Below the pieces are notes generated by a model. The model made no database searches. It worked only from the letters and a program-made list of their open reading frames with translations, and had not been told where the DNA came from. Made by a program: the position numbers and the translations under genes. Positions 53,067-61,561 of a stretch of DNA of 64,000 nt are shown here, piece after piece. The DNA is taken from the NCBI RefSeq assembly GCF_009649735.1, contig NZ_WJNH01000013.1:1-64000 (forward strand), given 5' to 3'. Each line of letters begins with the position of its first letter. Positions within the stretch are counted from its first letter, which is position 1. The DNA comes from Salinibacillus xinjiangensis (lineage in GTDB: Bacteria > Bacillota > Bacilli > Bacillales > Alkalibacillaceae).

Positions 53067-54315
53067 TTAGTTTTGACCATTTGTAAGTTTTTCCACCTTA
53101 ATTTTCCTGACACGTCGACCAACAACCTCCTCAACGCTAATCTTTAAATTTTCATAAACAAAGTAGTCTCCTATTGAAGGAATGGTCTCTAGATTTTCCA
53201 TCATCCACCCTCCTAATACATAATAGGAGCTTTGGGGTAATGGGATATTCATCTTCTCCGCAAAGTCATGTAAATGATACTGAGCATCAAAAATATAGGA
53301 ATTTTCATTGATTTTAGATACGAGATAGATTTGTTCTTCATTTTCATCTAATATCTCTCCTACAATCTCCTCTAAAATATCCTCTAGTGTCACAAGACCT
53401 ACTGTGCCCCCAAATTCATTGACCACTATGGCCATGGGTACCTTTTCTTTTTGGAGTCGTGGTAAAAGGGTGGAAACCTTCATCGATTCTGCTACATACA
53501 AGGGCTCTCTTAGCAGCTTCCTGATATTCACTTCCTTATCTTTTATTAAATGCGTTAAAAATTCCTTTTCAGTAATAAATCCAATAATGTGATCCATGCT
53601 GTTCTCATAAACAGGAATTCTGGAATAACGCTCTTTAAAGAATACATTTTTAACTTCTTCAGTTGATAAATTACAGTCAACGGCGACAATATCCATACGT
53701 GGAGTTAAAATTTCTCTGACAGGGGTCTCATCTAAATTCAATGAGCGATCAATTAATTGCCTCTCAACCTTATCAATAACACCCTCCTTTTCACCTATAC
53801 CTAAAATGACCTTAATCTCATCTTCTGTGATGGATGGTAATTTGATTTTTGGACATAAACTTGTTCATTACTTCTTTTAATTTGAGAAAAAGAAAGTTAA
53901 TCGGTTCAAGTAGCTTAATCAACATATACATTACAATGGATATAGACATTGAGTACGTTTCTGCATGCTCTTTCGCTAATGACTTCGGAAGGATTTCTCC
54001 GAATGTTAATATCAGTATCGTCATAACCACTGTACTGATGACAACACCACTATTTCCACCAACAAGGTCTGTCGCAATTTTGGTCGATATACTCGCAGCC
54101 GCAATATTCACAATGTTATTACCAACTAGGATTGTGGAAAGAGTTTTATCAAAATTTTGACTTTGTACAAGATGAAGGGCTTTTTTACTTCCTCGCTTTC
54201 CATCATTAGCAAACTTTTTCAGCCTTATTTTATTGATACTTGAAAAGGCAGTTTCAGAAGAGGAAAAGAAAGCCGACAATAGAATGAGAAAGGCCAATAA
54301 AATGAATGAATTCAC
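53067..54315 (-). pseudogene. CNNM/HlyC-CorC family protein gene split by a frameshift
   Basis: The 5' part (53818-54315) encodes a CNNM transmembrane domain, from MNSFILLAFLILLSAFFSSS on. The 3' part (open well upstream of 53741) encodes paired CBS domains and the CorC_HlyC domain. They are in different frames. Removing one base of the five-A run (Ts at 53846-53850 on the plus strand) joins them as SKIKLPSITEDEIKVIL, matching the intact paralogue at 61562 (LPSVTEEEIKVIL). It is therefore a disrupted gene, a phase-variable gene or a sequencing error. CNNM proteins are linked to Mg2+ or Na+ efflux. The start is GTG with GGAGGTGAT. Confidence 0.85.
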
Positions 54316-54487
54316 GATATCACCTCCAATACATAATCATAGTTACTAAACTACTAATGGAGAACTTGTACACTAATGTAATAGGAGTTCGTTTGGTTTA
54401 AGTCACCTTTTTATTAAGATATGCTAGTAAATTCTATTAGAAACCGCTCTTATACCACTATGTTCGTACATATAATAAATTCTGATA

Positions 54488-54540
54488 ATAAAAAAATAGA
54501 CTACCTTTCTCCTCGCGTCTCAGGAAAAAGATAGTCCATG
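54488..54540 (-). terminator. Terminator after the 72-residue gene
   Basis: On the minus strand GGACTATCTTTTTCCT and AGGAGAAAGGTAGTC pair with wobble, followed by a long T run. Confidence 0.75.
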
Positions 54541-54553
54541 TGGTTATAGGATA

Positions 54554-54772
54554 TTATTTCTTTTTATTTGATGTTGTGAACTCAATCATGTCAATTCTTT
54601 CACAAATGGCCACAAAGGTACTATTGGAACTATTAGTAAAATAAGCAAGGCCTCTTTTTCTATCATATCTTACAAACTCCTCAACACCTGACACATCTTC
54701 ACCATTCATCATTAACTCCTTGACAGCTGTACCAGAAGGAGTTTCCTCTAAAAGTCTGCAGATAGAAGTCAA
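54554..54772 (-). CDS. Small conserved-looking protein, unknown function
   Basis: A 72-residue soluble protein starting MTSICRLLEETPSGTAVKEL and containing YDRKRGLAYFTNSSNSTFVA, with a lysine-rich end. It has a TTG start, GGGAGG eight bases upstream and its own terminator, so it is probably real. I recognise no family. Flanking gaps 54316-54487 and 54773-54986 are AT-rich and show nothing else. Confidence 0.6.
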   Translation of the reverse strand: MTSICRLLEETPSGTAVKELMMNGEDVSGVEEFVRYDRKRGLAYFTNSSNSTFVAICERIDMIEFTTSNKKK

Positions 54773-54986
54773 CTTAAAATCCTCCCTTACTAATTAAGTT
54801 ACTATACTATATTTGCATTAGAGGGCTTTTGTATGTGCATATATTGATTTATTCTAAAATGTGCTTTTGTATAGTAGATTAATAATCTAGTTATATCGTT
54901 CATTTTCACTTTTTCTAGGAATATACCGCTACAAAACCTTTAAAACTTCATAAATTATTAGAAACGTGATGAAGGGAAGGGAGAAT

Positions 54987-56318
54987 ATGTTTGGTTATTC
55001 CATGACCCAGATGGTGAGAAAGCACGCAGATAAACTGGATCGTCCTTTACGGGAAGAAATCCTAAACGTTTATAAACCTTTCAAATGGATACCTTGTTTT
55101 CTTCACCAAGTATTTGAAGGCTATTTCAAAAAAAATAGAAAAATATCTGTCATCATTGAGTTTGAAAATGGGAGCTATGATACAGGTTGTAAAGAAGTCC
55201 ATGATATTATGAAACGTCATCGAAGGAATAAAATTAACCATTACTTTTCAAGAGTTTCCTGCTGCAGTGCAAATGTGACCCCAAATGGCTTAGAAGCTAT
55301 TTTCTCCAGCTGTCAGCACATCAAAAGAATCTACATTAATCGTGAGGTAAAAGCACTTCTTGATGTGGCTGTTGAGGCTGCAAATGCAAAAAATATTACT
55401 AGAAATAATACGACTTTAACAGGGAAGGGTACTAAAATTGCTGTTATCGATACAGGAGTATATCCACATCAGGATTTAGCTGGAAGAATCACAGATTTTG
55501 TAGATTTTGTAAATAATAGAACAGAGCCTTATGATGATAATGGCCATGGTACACACTGTGCAGGTGATGCTGCAGGAAACGGTGAAGCATCAGCCTCAAA
55601 GTATAAGGGACCCGCACCAGAAGCAAGTATAGCAGGAGTAAAAGTATTAGACAAAATGGGATCAGGCTCTCTCGAAACGGTTATGCAAGGTATTGATTGG
55701 TGCATTCAATACAATGAAAACAATCCAAATAACCCTATCGATATCATTAGTATGTCATTAGGTAGTACGGCTCAAGACTATGGAGAGGAAAACAAAGATC
55801 CAATGGTTCAAATGGTAGAGGAAGCTTGGGCAACTGGTATTGTCGTCTGTGTTGCGGCGGGAAATGAAGGCCCAGAACCAAATACAATCGCAAGTCCCGG
55901 AATTAGTGATCAAATTATTACTGTTGGCGCATTAGATGATAAGAATACAGCAAATACGAGAAGTGACGATGAAGTGGCCAATTTTTCTAGTAGGGGACCT
56001 ACCATCTACGGATTAACTAAGCCGGATATTTTAGCACCAGGAGTAAATATCGTTTCCTTACGCGCACCTAATTCCTATTTAGATAAATTACAGGGTTCTA
56101 GCCGAGTAGGTGAACATTACTTTCAGTTATCCGGAACTTCCATGGCTACCCCATTATGTGCTGGTGTTGTTGCATTAATAAAACAGTCTAATCCTAGACT
56201 CACACCAAAAGAGGTCAAGGATTTATTGAAATCGGGGGCAGATTTATGGAGAGACCGTAATTCTAATGTCTATGGCGCTGGTTATATAAACGCTCAGAGG
56301 TCTATGCCGTCGAATTAA
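54987..56318 (+). CDS. aprX: Intracellular subtilisin-like serine protease AprX
   Basis: A 443-residue S8 peptidase, near-identical in length and layout to B. subtilis AprX. The triad is D155 (AVIDTGVY), H187 (DNGHGTHCAGD) and S385 (SGTSMATPLCAG). Residues 1-140 form the AprX-specific N-terminal region (MFGYSMTQMVRKHADKL, then EREVKALLD-like NREVKALLDVAVEAA). No signal peptide is present, so it acts in the cytosol, in B. subtilis in stationary phase. ATG 54987 follows GAAGGGA; an earlier ATG at 54966 lacks an SD. Confidence 0.96.
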   Translation: MFGYSMTQMVRKHADKLDRPLREEILNVYKPFKWIPCFLHQVFEGYFKKNRKISVIIEFENGSYDTGCKEVHDIMKRHRRNKINHYFSRVSCCSANVTPNGLEAIFSSCQHIKRIYINREVKALLDVAVEAANAKNITRNNTTLTGKGTKIAVIDTGVYPHQDLAGRITDFVDFVNNRTEPYDDNGHGTHCAGDAAGNGEASASKYKGPAPEASIAGVKVLDKMGSGSLETVMQGIDWCIQYNENNPNNPIDIISMSLGSTAQDYGEENKDPMVQMVEEAWATGIVVCVAAGNEGPEPNTIASPGISDQIITVGALDDKNTANTRSDDEVANFSSRGPTIYGLTKPDILAPGVNIVSLRAPNSYLDKLQGSSRVGEHYFQLSGTSMATPLCAGVVALIKQSNPRLTPKEVKDLLKSGADLWRDRNSNVYGAGYINAQRSMPSN

Positions 56319-56328
56319 TATCTAAAAT

Positions 56329-56370
56329 AAAAACAAGCGGTAACCTCTACATGGTCACCGCTTGTTTTAT
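56329..56370. terminator. Bidirectional terminator between aprX and the exonuclease gene
   Basis: AAAACAAGCGGT and ACCGCTTGTTTT are perfect arms with an inner GGT/ACC-like pairing, between convergent genes. Confidence 0.88.
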
Positions 56371-57101
56371 CTTTTCATGGCTATATGTGTATACACATCG
56401 TTTAAATGAACATAACCTAATTTTTTCACACCCCGAATTCCTTCAGACCATAATTCTGCTGTGGCTAATGCATCGTATAAAGCATGGTGTCTTAGCTGAT
56501 TGTTAATTCCATAATGATTACAATATTCATCAAGGGTAAAAAGATTTAATTGAGGTTCCACAATTTTAGTTAAAAAGGACGTGTCGATAATTCGATGTTG
56601 AAAGTTAGTTTTCATAGCAATCCAACTAGCATGCTTCATAAAGTGTTTTTCATGACTAGAATGGTGAGCAACAAGTATATCACTTTTAACAAATTGATAA
56701 AATTCACTTAAAACGTCATGAATGGGCGGTGCGTTTCTTAATTGCTCTTGCGTGATTCCAGTTAAAGCTTCAATTTCCTCTGAAGGACCTTCATCATTAT
56801 AAACTGCTGAGTAAAAGGTTTCTTCTTCTAAAATTTGTTCCCCTCTCATTCTGACAGCACCTATCGTTAAAATCCGATCCCCATTATATGGATAAAACCC
56901 TGTTGTTTCTATATCAAACACAACCACATTTAATTCATCAAACGGAATATTTAGGACATCATTCTTTTTCATTTCTCGTTGTAGGTTTCGAATATAGGCG
57001 ATGTTCTGCGGATTTGATAAAGAGGTATAAGTATTGGAATTCAGTCGTCCTGACATTTGCTTTACAAATTGCACCACTTGATTCATAACCATGCCGATCA
57101 C
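56367..57101 (-). CDS. DnaQ-type 3'-5' exonuclease
   Basis: A 244-residue DEDDh exonuclease of the DNA polymerase III epsilon family. ExoI is VVFDIETTGFYPYNGD, ExoII is the SDILVAHHSSHEKHF region, and ExoIII is HHALYDALATAELW with the H-x4-D pattern. An N-terminal 45-residue extension precedes the domain. The start is GTG overlapping the stop of the DUF294 gene (GTGA), so both are coupled. The same pairing is known in other bacteria, where the DUF294 protein carries CBS domains, suggesting a nucleotide-related role. Confidence 0.9.
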   Translation of the reverse strand: MIGMVMNQVVQFVKQMSGRLNSNTYTSLSNPQNIAYIRNLQREMKKNDVLNIPFDELNVVVFDIETTGFYPYNGDRILTIGAVRMRGEQILEEETFYSAVYNDEGPSEEIEALTGITQEQLRNAPPIHDVLSEFYQFVKSDILVAHHSSHEKHFMKHASWIAMKTNFQHRIIDTSFLTKIVEPQLNLFTLDEYCNHYGINNQLRHHALYDALATAELWSEGIRGVKKLGYVHLNDVYTHIAMKR

Positions 57102-58054
57102 TCATTTTTGATGATTTTATTTGTTTTTGAAAAAAGGTCATAGCCTTTTTTCATTAATAATTTAAGTTCCTTTTTATCCAACTTTGTTAACTCATCAAGG
57201 GGTATAAGATGTGCCTGTTGATAGCTTTTTATATTCTGCTGAAAACGAAGACGAAACTTAAGTAGTTGATTAAAGTATGGTTCAAAATTATAGATTTCGG
57301 GATATGTATATTTAATTTGGTGAAAACGTGAGAGCGTAGATGGCTTCAGGATTTTCTCTTTTAAGGCTAATAGTCTCAATGCATTAACATGTGGAAAGAA
57401 GGCCGTTTGTTTCAGTTGAATATTCCCGGTCTGTTTACCATGTAATTCTGGTAGTAATTGACCGAAAACACCAACACCCTTTTTCATAAACTCAACATTT
57501 TCGATTAAGCGAATATACAATTTGGGTTGATTTTCCATGAAACGAAATACAAAATGTTTCACCTCATTGATAAAATCAGCATCACCAACTAATACTCGTG
57601 AATCAAAAAAGGTTAGAAAGTGACGTAAGGATGCCCAGCTTGCCTCCGTTAACCAATCTGATAACTGCAACTTCCAATCTCTAATGGAATGACACCACAA
57701 TGGATTCGATGCCATTACCTTCCCTTCACATAACACATAACCCGTAACAGACAATCCATATGCAATTTCATTTCCTAATGTTAAAAAATAATCCTTACAG
57801 TCAGGAGGGCCATGAAAGATAAGGCCATGATCTTGATCACTCCATATCGACTGTTCAAATCGACCAGCGCTTCCCATTAAAAAGAAGGCAAAGGGAGCAG
57901 GAGGTGGCCCCCACTCTCTTTGCACTTTATCCATTGAAACTTGGACTGATTTTCGTATTATTTCATCGTGAAACGTATTCAATTGAACATGATTAGTTGA
58001 AACCTGGTGTATTTGTTTCTGGCGCCATTTAAAAATTTCCCCGTAATCATTCAA
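57098..58054 (-). CDS. DUF294 nucleotidyltransferase-like protein
   Basis: A protein of about 318 residues. The nucleotidyltransferase-like motif GSAGRFEQSIWSDQDHGLIF has the GS...R.E and paired acidic residues of the GlnD-type fold. The C-terminal helical half fits DUF294_C. In GlnD this fold transfers UMP; here the partner is unknown. The CBS domains found in many relatives are absent. TTG at 58054 is nine bases from GGGGG; TTG 58063 directly abuts the SD. An ammonium transporter gene lies 28 bases upstream, which is suggestive for a GlnD-like role but not proof. Confidence 0.8.
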   Translation of the reverse strand: MNDYGEIFKWRQKQIHQVSTNHVQLNTFHDEIIRKSVQVSMDKVQREWGPPPAPFAFFLMGSAGRFEQSIWSDQDHGLIFHGPPDCKDYFLTLGNEIAYGLSVTGYVLCEGKVMASNPLWCHSIRDWKLQLSDWLTEASWASLRHFLTFFDSRVLVGDADFINEVKHFVFRFMENQPKLYIRLIENVEFMKKGVGVFGQLLPELHGKQTGNIQLKQTAFFPHVNALRLLALKEKILKPSTLSRFHQIKYTYPEIYNFEPYFNQLLKFRLRFQQNIKSYQQAHLIPLDELTKLDKKELKLLMKKGYDLFSKTNKIIKNE

Positions 58055-58090
58055 TGTAGGCAACCCCCTGTTTCAACCCATCATATCATC

Positions 58091-59359
58091 TTACGCGCCC
58101 TTTTTGTCATTTGGATGAGGAATATTTTCAGGATAGCCATATCCACCATGTTCACTTAAATCAAGACCCACAATTTCCTCTTCCTCTGATACACGAATAC
58201 CGCCCATAACTTTGTCCATGACTTTTAGGATTATAAATGAAACAACAAATGCGTAAAGACCACTCGTTACAACCCCGATTATTTGAACTCCTAATTGAGT
58301 GAATCCACCACCATAAAATAATCCTGGAAGTCCCCAGCCAATACCTGAAGAAAATTCAGGTACAGCAAATAATCCGTTAGCAAGTGTACCCCAAACGCCT
58401 ACTGTACCGTGAACAGATAAGGCGAAGATGGGATCATCAATTTTAGCTTTATCAAACAGCTTCATGCTAAAGACGACAATGACACCACCAATCAAGCCAA
58501 TGATAACTGCTGCCCATGGTTCCACAAAACCGGCAGGAGCTGTTATAGCAACAAGACCAGCTAATGCTCCGTTTAAGGTAGTGGGAACATCCGCTTTTCC
58601 TGTTAAAGCCCAGGCAACAAACATAGCTGCAACGGCACCAGCACCCGCTGCTACTTGTGTATTCAGAATTACAAAGCCAAAAAATCCATCCGCTACCGCA
58701 AAAGTACTTGCTCCGTTAAAGCCAAACCATCCCACCCATAGAAGTAGGACACCTAATGCTGTATATACTTGGTTATGACCAGCAAGATCATTAGAAGAAC
58801 CGTCTTTATTATATTTACCCATACGCGGCTTTAAGACTAGGGTTGCAGCAAGAGCTGCCATGGCACCTGTTAGATGAACAACGGTCGATCCGGCAAAGTC
58901 CTGCTTTCCGTGATCAGCTAACCAACCACCACCCCAAATCCAATGTGCGACTACTGGGTAAATAACGGCTGAAAATAAAACGGCAAAAATAACATAGGAG
59001 GAAAGCTTTGCCCGCTCAGCAAATCCTCCAAACGCAACCGTCAATGCCACCAATGCAAACATCATCTGAAACATAAAATCAACTGCAGGTGCTAATCCTT
59101 CTCCACTAAATGATGCCTCTCCATAAAAGAAATCTGACAATCCGATAAACCAGTTACCTTCTCCATAAATAAAGCCCCAGCCAATCGCCCAGAAAACTAA
59201 CGAGCCAATACCGGCTGTAAAAATGGTTTTACCAGCAATATGACCAGCATTCTTCATTCGAGTCGAACCAGCTTCAAGTAAAATAAAGCCACCAAGCATA
59301 AGAAATACTAAAAAAGTACCAATAATTACCCATAAGTTATCCATTAATGCTATTTCCAT
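58091..59359 (-). CDS. amt: Ammonium transporter (Amt/NrgA)
   Basis: A 422-residue Amt/Rh-family channel with 11 helices. The twin pore histidines lie in VVHLTGAMAALAATLV and LSVHGTVGVWG. The gate and recruitment regions (FQMMFALVALTVAFGGFAERA, GWFGFNGAST) are typical. It imports ammonium at low nitrogen. In B. subtilis nrgA is followed by the PII gene nrgB, but here no PII gene is present; a DUF294 gene follows instead. Two perfect TnrA/GlnR boxes precede it. Confidence 0.95.
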   Translation of the reverse strand: MEIALMDNLWVIIGTFLVFLMLGGFILLEAGSTRMKNAGHIAGKTIFTAGIGSLVFWAIGWGFIYGEGNWFIGLSDFFYGEASFSGEGLAPAVDFMFQMMFALVALTVAFGGFAERAKLSSYVIFAVLFSAVIYPVVAHWIWGGGWLADHGKQDFAGSTVVHLTGAMAALAATLVLKPRMGKYNKDGSSNDLAGHNQVYTALGVLLLWVGWFGFNGASTFAVADGFFGFVILNTQVAAGAGAVAAMFVAWALTGKADVPTTLNGALAGLVAITAPAGFVEPWAAVIIGLIGGVIVVFSMKLFDKAKIDDPIFALSVHGTVGVWGTLANGLFAVPEFSSGIGWGLPGLFYGGGFTQLGVQIIGVVTSGLYAFVVSFIILKVMDKVMGGIRVSEEEEIVGLDLSEHGGYGYPENIPHPNDKKGA

Positions 59360-59378
59360 TTAAACATCTCCCCTTTTA

Positions 59379-59395
59379 TGTTAATTTTTTTAACA
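59379..59395 (-). promoter_or_regulatory. GlnR/TnrA box close to the amt start
   Basis: TGTTAATTTTTTTAACA is a perfect match to TGTNA-N7-TNACA, 20 bases upstream of the ATG. The position is downstream of any likely promoter, fitting repression by GlnR. Confidence 0.7.
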
Positions 59396-59446
59396 TTACT
59401 TGTTATTTAATAATTTACTATGGCATGAATTATCACACAATTAACC

Positions 59447-59463
59447 TGTTAGATTTTCTGACA
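59447..59463 (-). promoter_or_regulatory. TnrA activator box upstream of amt
   Basis: TGTCAGAAAATCTAACA (minus strand) is a second perfect TGTNA-N7-TNACA match, 88 bases before the start and 68 bases from the first box. TnrA sites that activate lie at about -50, which fits a promoter between the boxes. Confidence 0.7.
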
Positions 59464-59564
59464 GGGTTTTATAATAAAGGGAAATTCCGAAACAACATTT
59501 GAATATAACGCTTGTATACGACAAAAAATAAAGATTATTAAAAGACGATTAAAAGGAACTGAAT

Positions 59565-60266
59565 ATGAAAAAAGTATTCTTCTTTATATGCAGCCTTATC
59601 ATTATGATGTCAGGAAATATGACTTCTCTTCACGCAGCTGAAGATATACCAAAGCAAAAAAGTAACCATATGCTAATGACTAAAAAAGAGTTTAAGGAGT
59701 GGTTATTTGATCAACAAGTCGATCGAAAAATAAGTCTGATTCAGCAGCATCATACGTGGGCCCCTTCATATAAGCGTTTTAATGGTTCAAACCATTTAGA
59801 GTTACTAAGAGGAATGGAAAAATATCACACAAAGGAAATGGGATGGTCACATATAGCCCAAAATATTACGACTTTTCCAGATGGCATGATTGCCGTATCA
59901 CGCCCTTTAGATATAGCGCCAGAGGGGACCATCGGGGATCAAGCGAACGCTGAAGGAATAACGATTGAAAACCTTGGAAACTTTGACAAAGGGCACGATA
60001 AAATGACCAAGGAACAAAAGGATACAATCATTTACATTACCGCATTATTATCCTTGAAATTTGGATTAAAACCATCCATCGATACCATCACCTATCATCA
60101 TTGGTGGCATATTAAGACGGGAGAAAGAGTACTAGACAATGCCGCTAGTAACGAGGTCAAATCCTGCCCGGGCACTGGATTTTTCGGTGGGAATTCAACG
60201 GAAAGTGCAAAAAAGTACTTTTATCCACTCGTGAGGGAGAAAATGAAGACAATAAAAAACTTATAG
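59565..60266 (+). CDS. Secreted N-acetylmuramoyl-L-alanine amidase (Amidase_2/PGRP)
   Basis: A 233-residue exported protein with signal peptide MKKVFFFICSLIIMMSGNMT and likely cleavage at LHA-AED. The amidase_2 domain carries zinc ligands in IQQHHTWAP, THHWWH-like TYHHWWHIK, and KSCPGTGFFGG. It cuts the bond between muramic acid and the stem peptide in peptidoglycan. SD AAAAGGAAC precedes the ATG. A candidate promoter is TTGTAT with TTATTA 17 bases later, near 59512-59540. Confidence 0.9.
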   Translation: MKKVFFFICSLIIMMSGNMTSLHAAEDIPKQKSNHMLMTKKEFKEWLFDQQVDRKISLIQQHHTWAPSYKRFNGSNHLELLRGMEKYHTKEMGWSHIAQNITTFPDGMIAVSRPLDIAPEGTIGDQANAEGITIENLGNFDKGHDKMTKEQKDTIIYITALLSLKFGLKPSIDTITYHHWWHIKTGERVLDNAASNEVKSCPGTGFFGGNSTESAKKYFYPLVREKMKTIKNL

Positions 60267-60270
60267 GCAT

Positions 60271-60302
60271 AAAAAAGCAGCTAATTAATTAGCTGCTTTT
60301 TC
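60271..60302 (+). terminator. Terminator after the amidase gene
   Basis: AAAAGCAGCTAA and TTAGCTGCTTTT form a perfect stem followed by T residues. Confidence 0.88.
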
Positions 60303-60349
60303 ATTATGCTAAAAGTTCTTGAGTTATATGTAGCTTTATGTGAACAACC

Positions 60350-60865
60350 TTAATATTCTACTTCTAACTCCTTAACACCAAACTCTAGTGCATCCTCTAC
60401 CTCAGGCATATATACATCTATTCGTTTTTCTGTAACGGCACTACCTCTATCCTCACAAGTAAATGTGTCATCAAAATAAGGAATATACACTTCTGTACCA
60501 AATGAAATTGTTTTTGGACATGCGATGGTTTGTCCCTCTTTTACTTTTGTACCTGACGCAGTAATACCATACCCCGGATCACCAGGCCGTTTTCCAGTCG
60601 ATTCATAACCTGCTGTATAAGCCGTTACTGTAAAAGTTTCCCTCTTTCCATCTGGAATAGTAATGGTCTGACCGGCAAAAATTATATCTGGGTCTGAAAT
60701 TGCTGAGTTAGCTTCAACCAATCTATCCACGCTTACATTTTCCTTCACTGATATTTCCGATAATACATCACCTGGTTGGATTGTATACTTACTGCTCGCA
60801 TATACTTCACTTGAAAATAATAATAAACCTAATGTAACTAATGTGATTAATCTTAAGTATTTGAT
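60350..60865 (-). CDS. LysM-3D secreted cell-wall protein with an ATC in place of the start codon
   Basis: The frame encodes a signal peptide (KYLRLITLVTLGLLLFSSEV, then YA), one LysM domain (KYTIQPGDVLSEISVKENV to GQTITIPDG) and a C-terminal 3D domain with the aspartates of the DxDxD type seen in CEDRGSAV and RIDVYMPE. This is the layout of YocH-type proteins, which act on the wall. The ideal start position, seven bases after AGGAGG (60873-60879), reads ATC, not ATG/GTG/TTG. The next normal start, GTG 60748, would lose the signal peptide and half the LysM. Either ATC is used, or the start codon is mutated or misread. Confidence 0.8.
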   Translation of the reverse strand: MKYLRLITLVTLGLLLFSSEVYASSKYTIQPGDVLSEISVKENVSVDRLVEANSAISDPDIIFAGQTITIPDGKRETFTVTAYTAGYESTGKRPGDPGYGITASGTKVKEGQTIACPKTISFGTEVYIPYFDDTFTCEDRGSAVTEKRIDVYMPEVEDALEFGVKELEVEY

Positions 60866-61141
60866 AGAAATTACCTCCTATGTGTCTATTCAATATATAG
60901 ATATCGCATAGAAGGCTAACTCTTTTGTAGGTTTTAATAGATTTGAAATATATATGTAAAACGAGACATAAACTACTTAAATGGACTTGAAACTATATAA
61001 AGAGAGGCTTTTAGCTCTAATAACTTATTAGAATCTTCTATTAGAAGTAATCAAAATGAAATCGAACTGTATAAATCATCTACTAGATTTCATGATATCT
61101 TATAGAAGGACCCGTATTATTTAAAATTTGGAGGCTATTTT

Positions 61142-61504
61142 ATGTGCGTTCTCCATGACAATAAGGAAGGTATGTCACAAAAAGCTAGACGTCAATTGTC
61201 ATATGAAATTATAGAATACAAGCAATTATTAAAAGGTTTGAAGATAAAATTAAATGATCTAACCAGCTCTTGTCCCAAAAATGCGGATACACGTCAAAAC
61301 GCAATCAAAGTGGCAAAGCTCATATCCGAGAATACATTTTTATCAAACTATATAAAAGAAATGAAGAAACCGCCATTAAAGGAACTAAAAAAGCTCCCCA
61401 TAGTTCACCATAAAACCATTAAAAAGCATAGAAAATATATCATTGCCATTTCCATCATCTATATCATGGAGTTTACCTACATCAAAAAATATATGAACCA
61501 TTGA
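61142..61504 (+). CDS. Basic protein with a C-terminal membrane anchor, unknown function
   Basis: A 120-residue protein. Residues 1-90 are helical and basic (SQKARRQLSYEIIEYKQLLK, KEMKKPPLKELKKLPIVHH). One membrane helix near the end (YIIAISIIYIMEF) is followed by YIKKYMNH, which gives a tail-anchor topology. SD TTTGGAGG is well placed. I recognise no family. The 270-bp gap upstream contains only small AT-rich inverted repeats. Confidence 0.65.
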   Translation: MCVLHDNKEGMSQKARRQLSYEIIEYKQLLKGLKIKLNDLTSSCPKNADTRQNAIKVAKLISENTFLSNYIKEMKKPPLKELKKLPIVHHKTIKKHRKYIIAISIIYIMEFTYIKKYMNH

Positions 61505-61561
61505 ATTTTCTTGTCCGTGTTATCTATATGCTTAAAGAACATAACACGGACAACAGTAAGG

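Noticed and set aside
53818-53850. Programmed frameshift in the CNNM gene
   Set aside because: The intact paralogue and relatives need no frameshift, and no stimulating structure is evident. A plain one-base insertion is simpler.
59421-59437. Third TnrA-like box upstream of amt
   Set aside because: It matches with a mismatch in the outer half-site, and two perfect boxes already explain the control.
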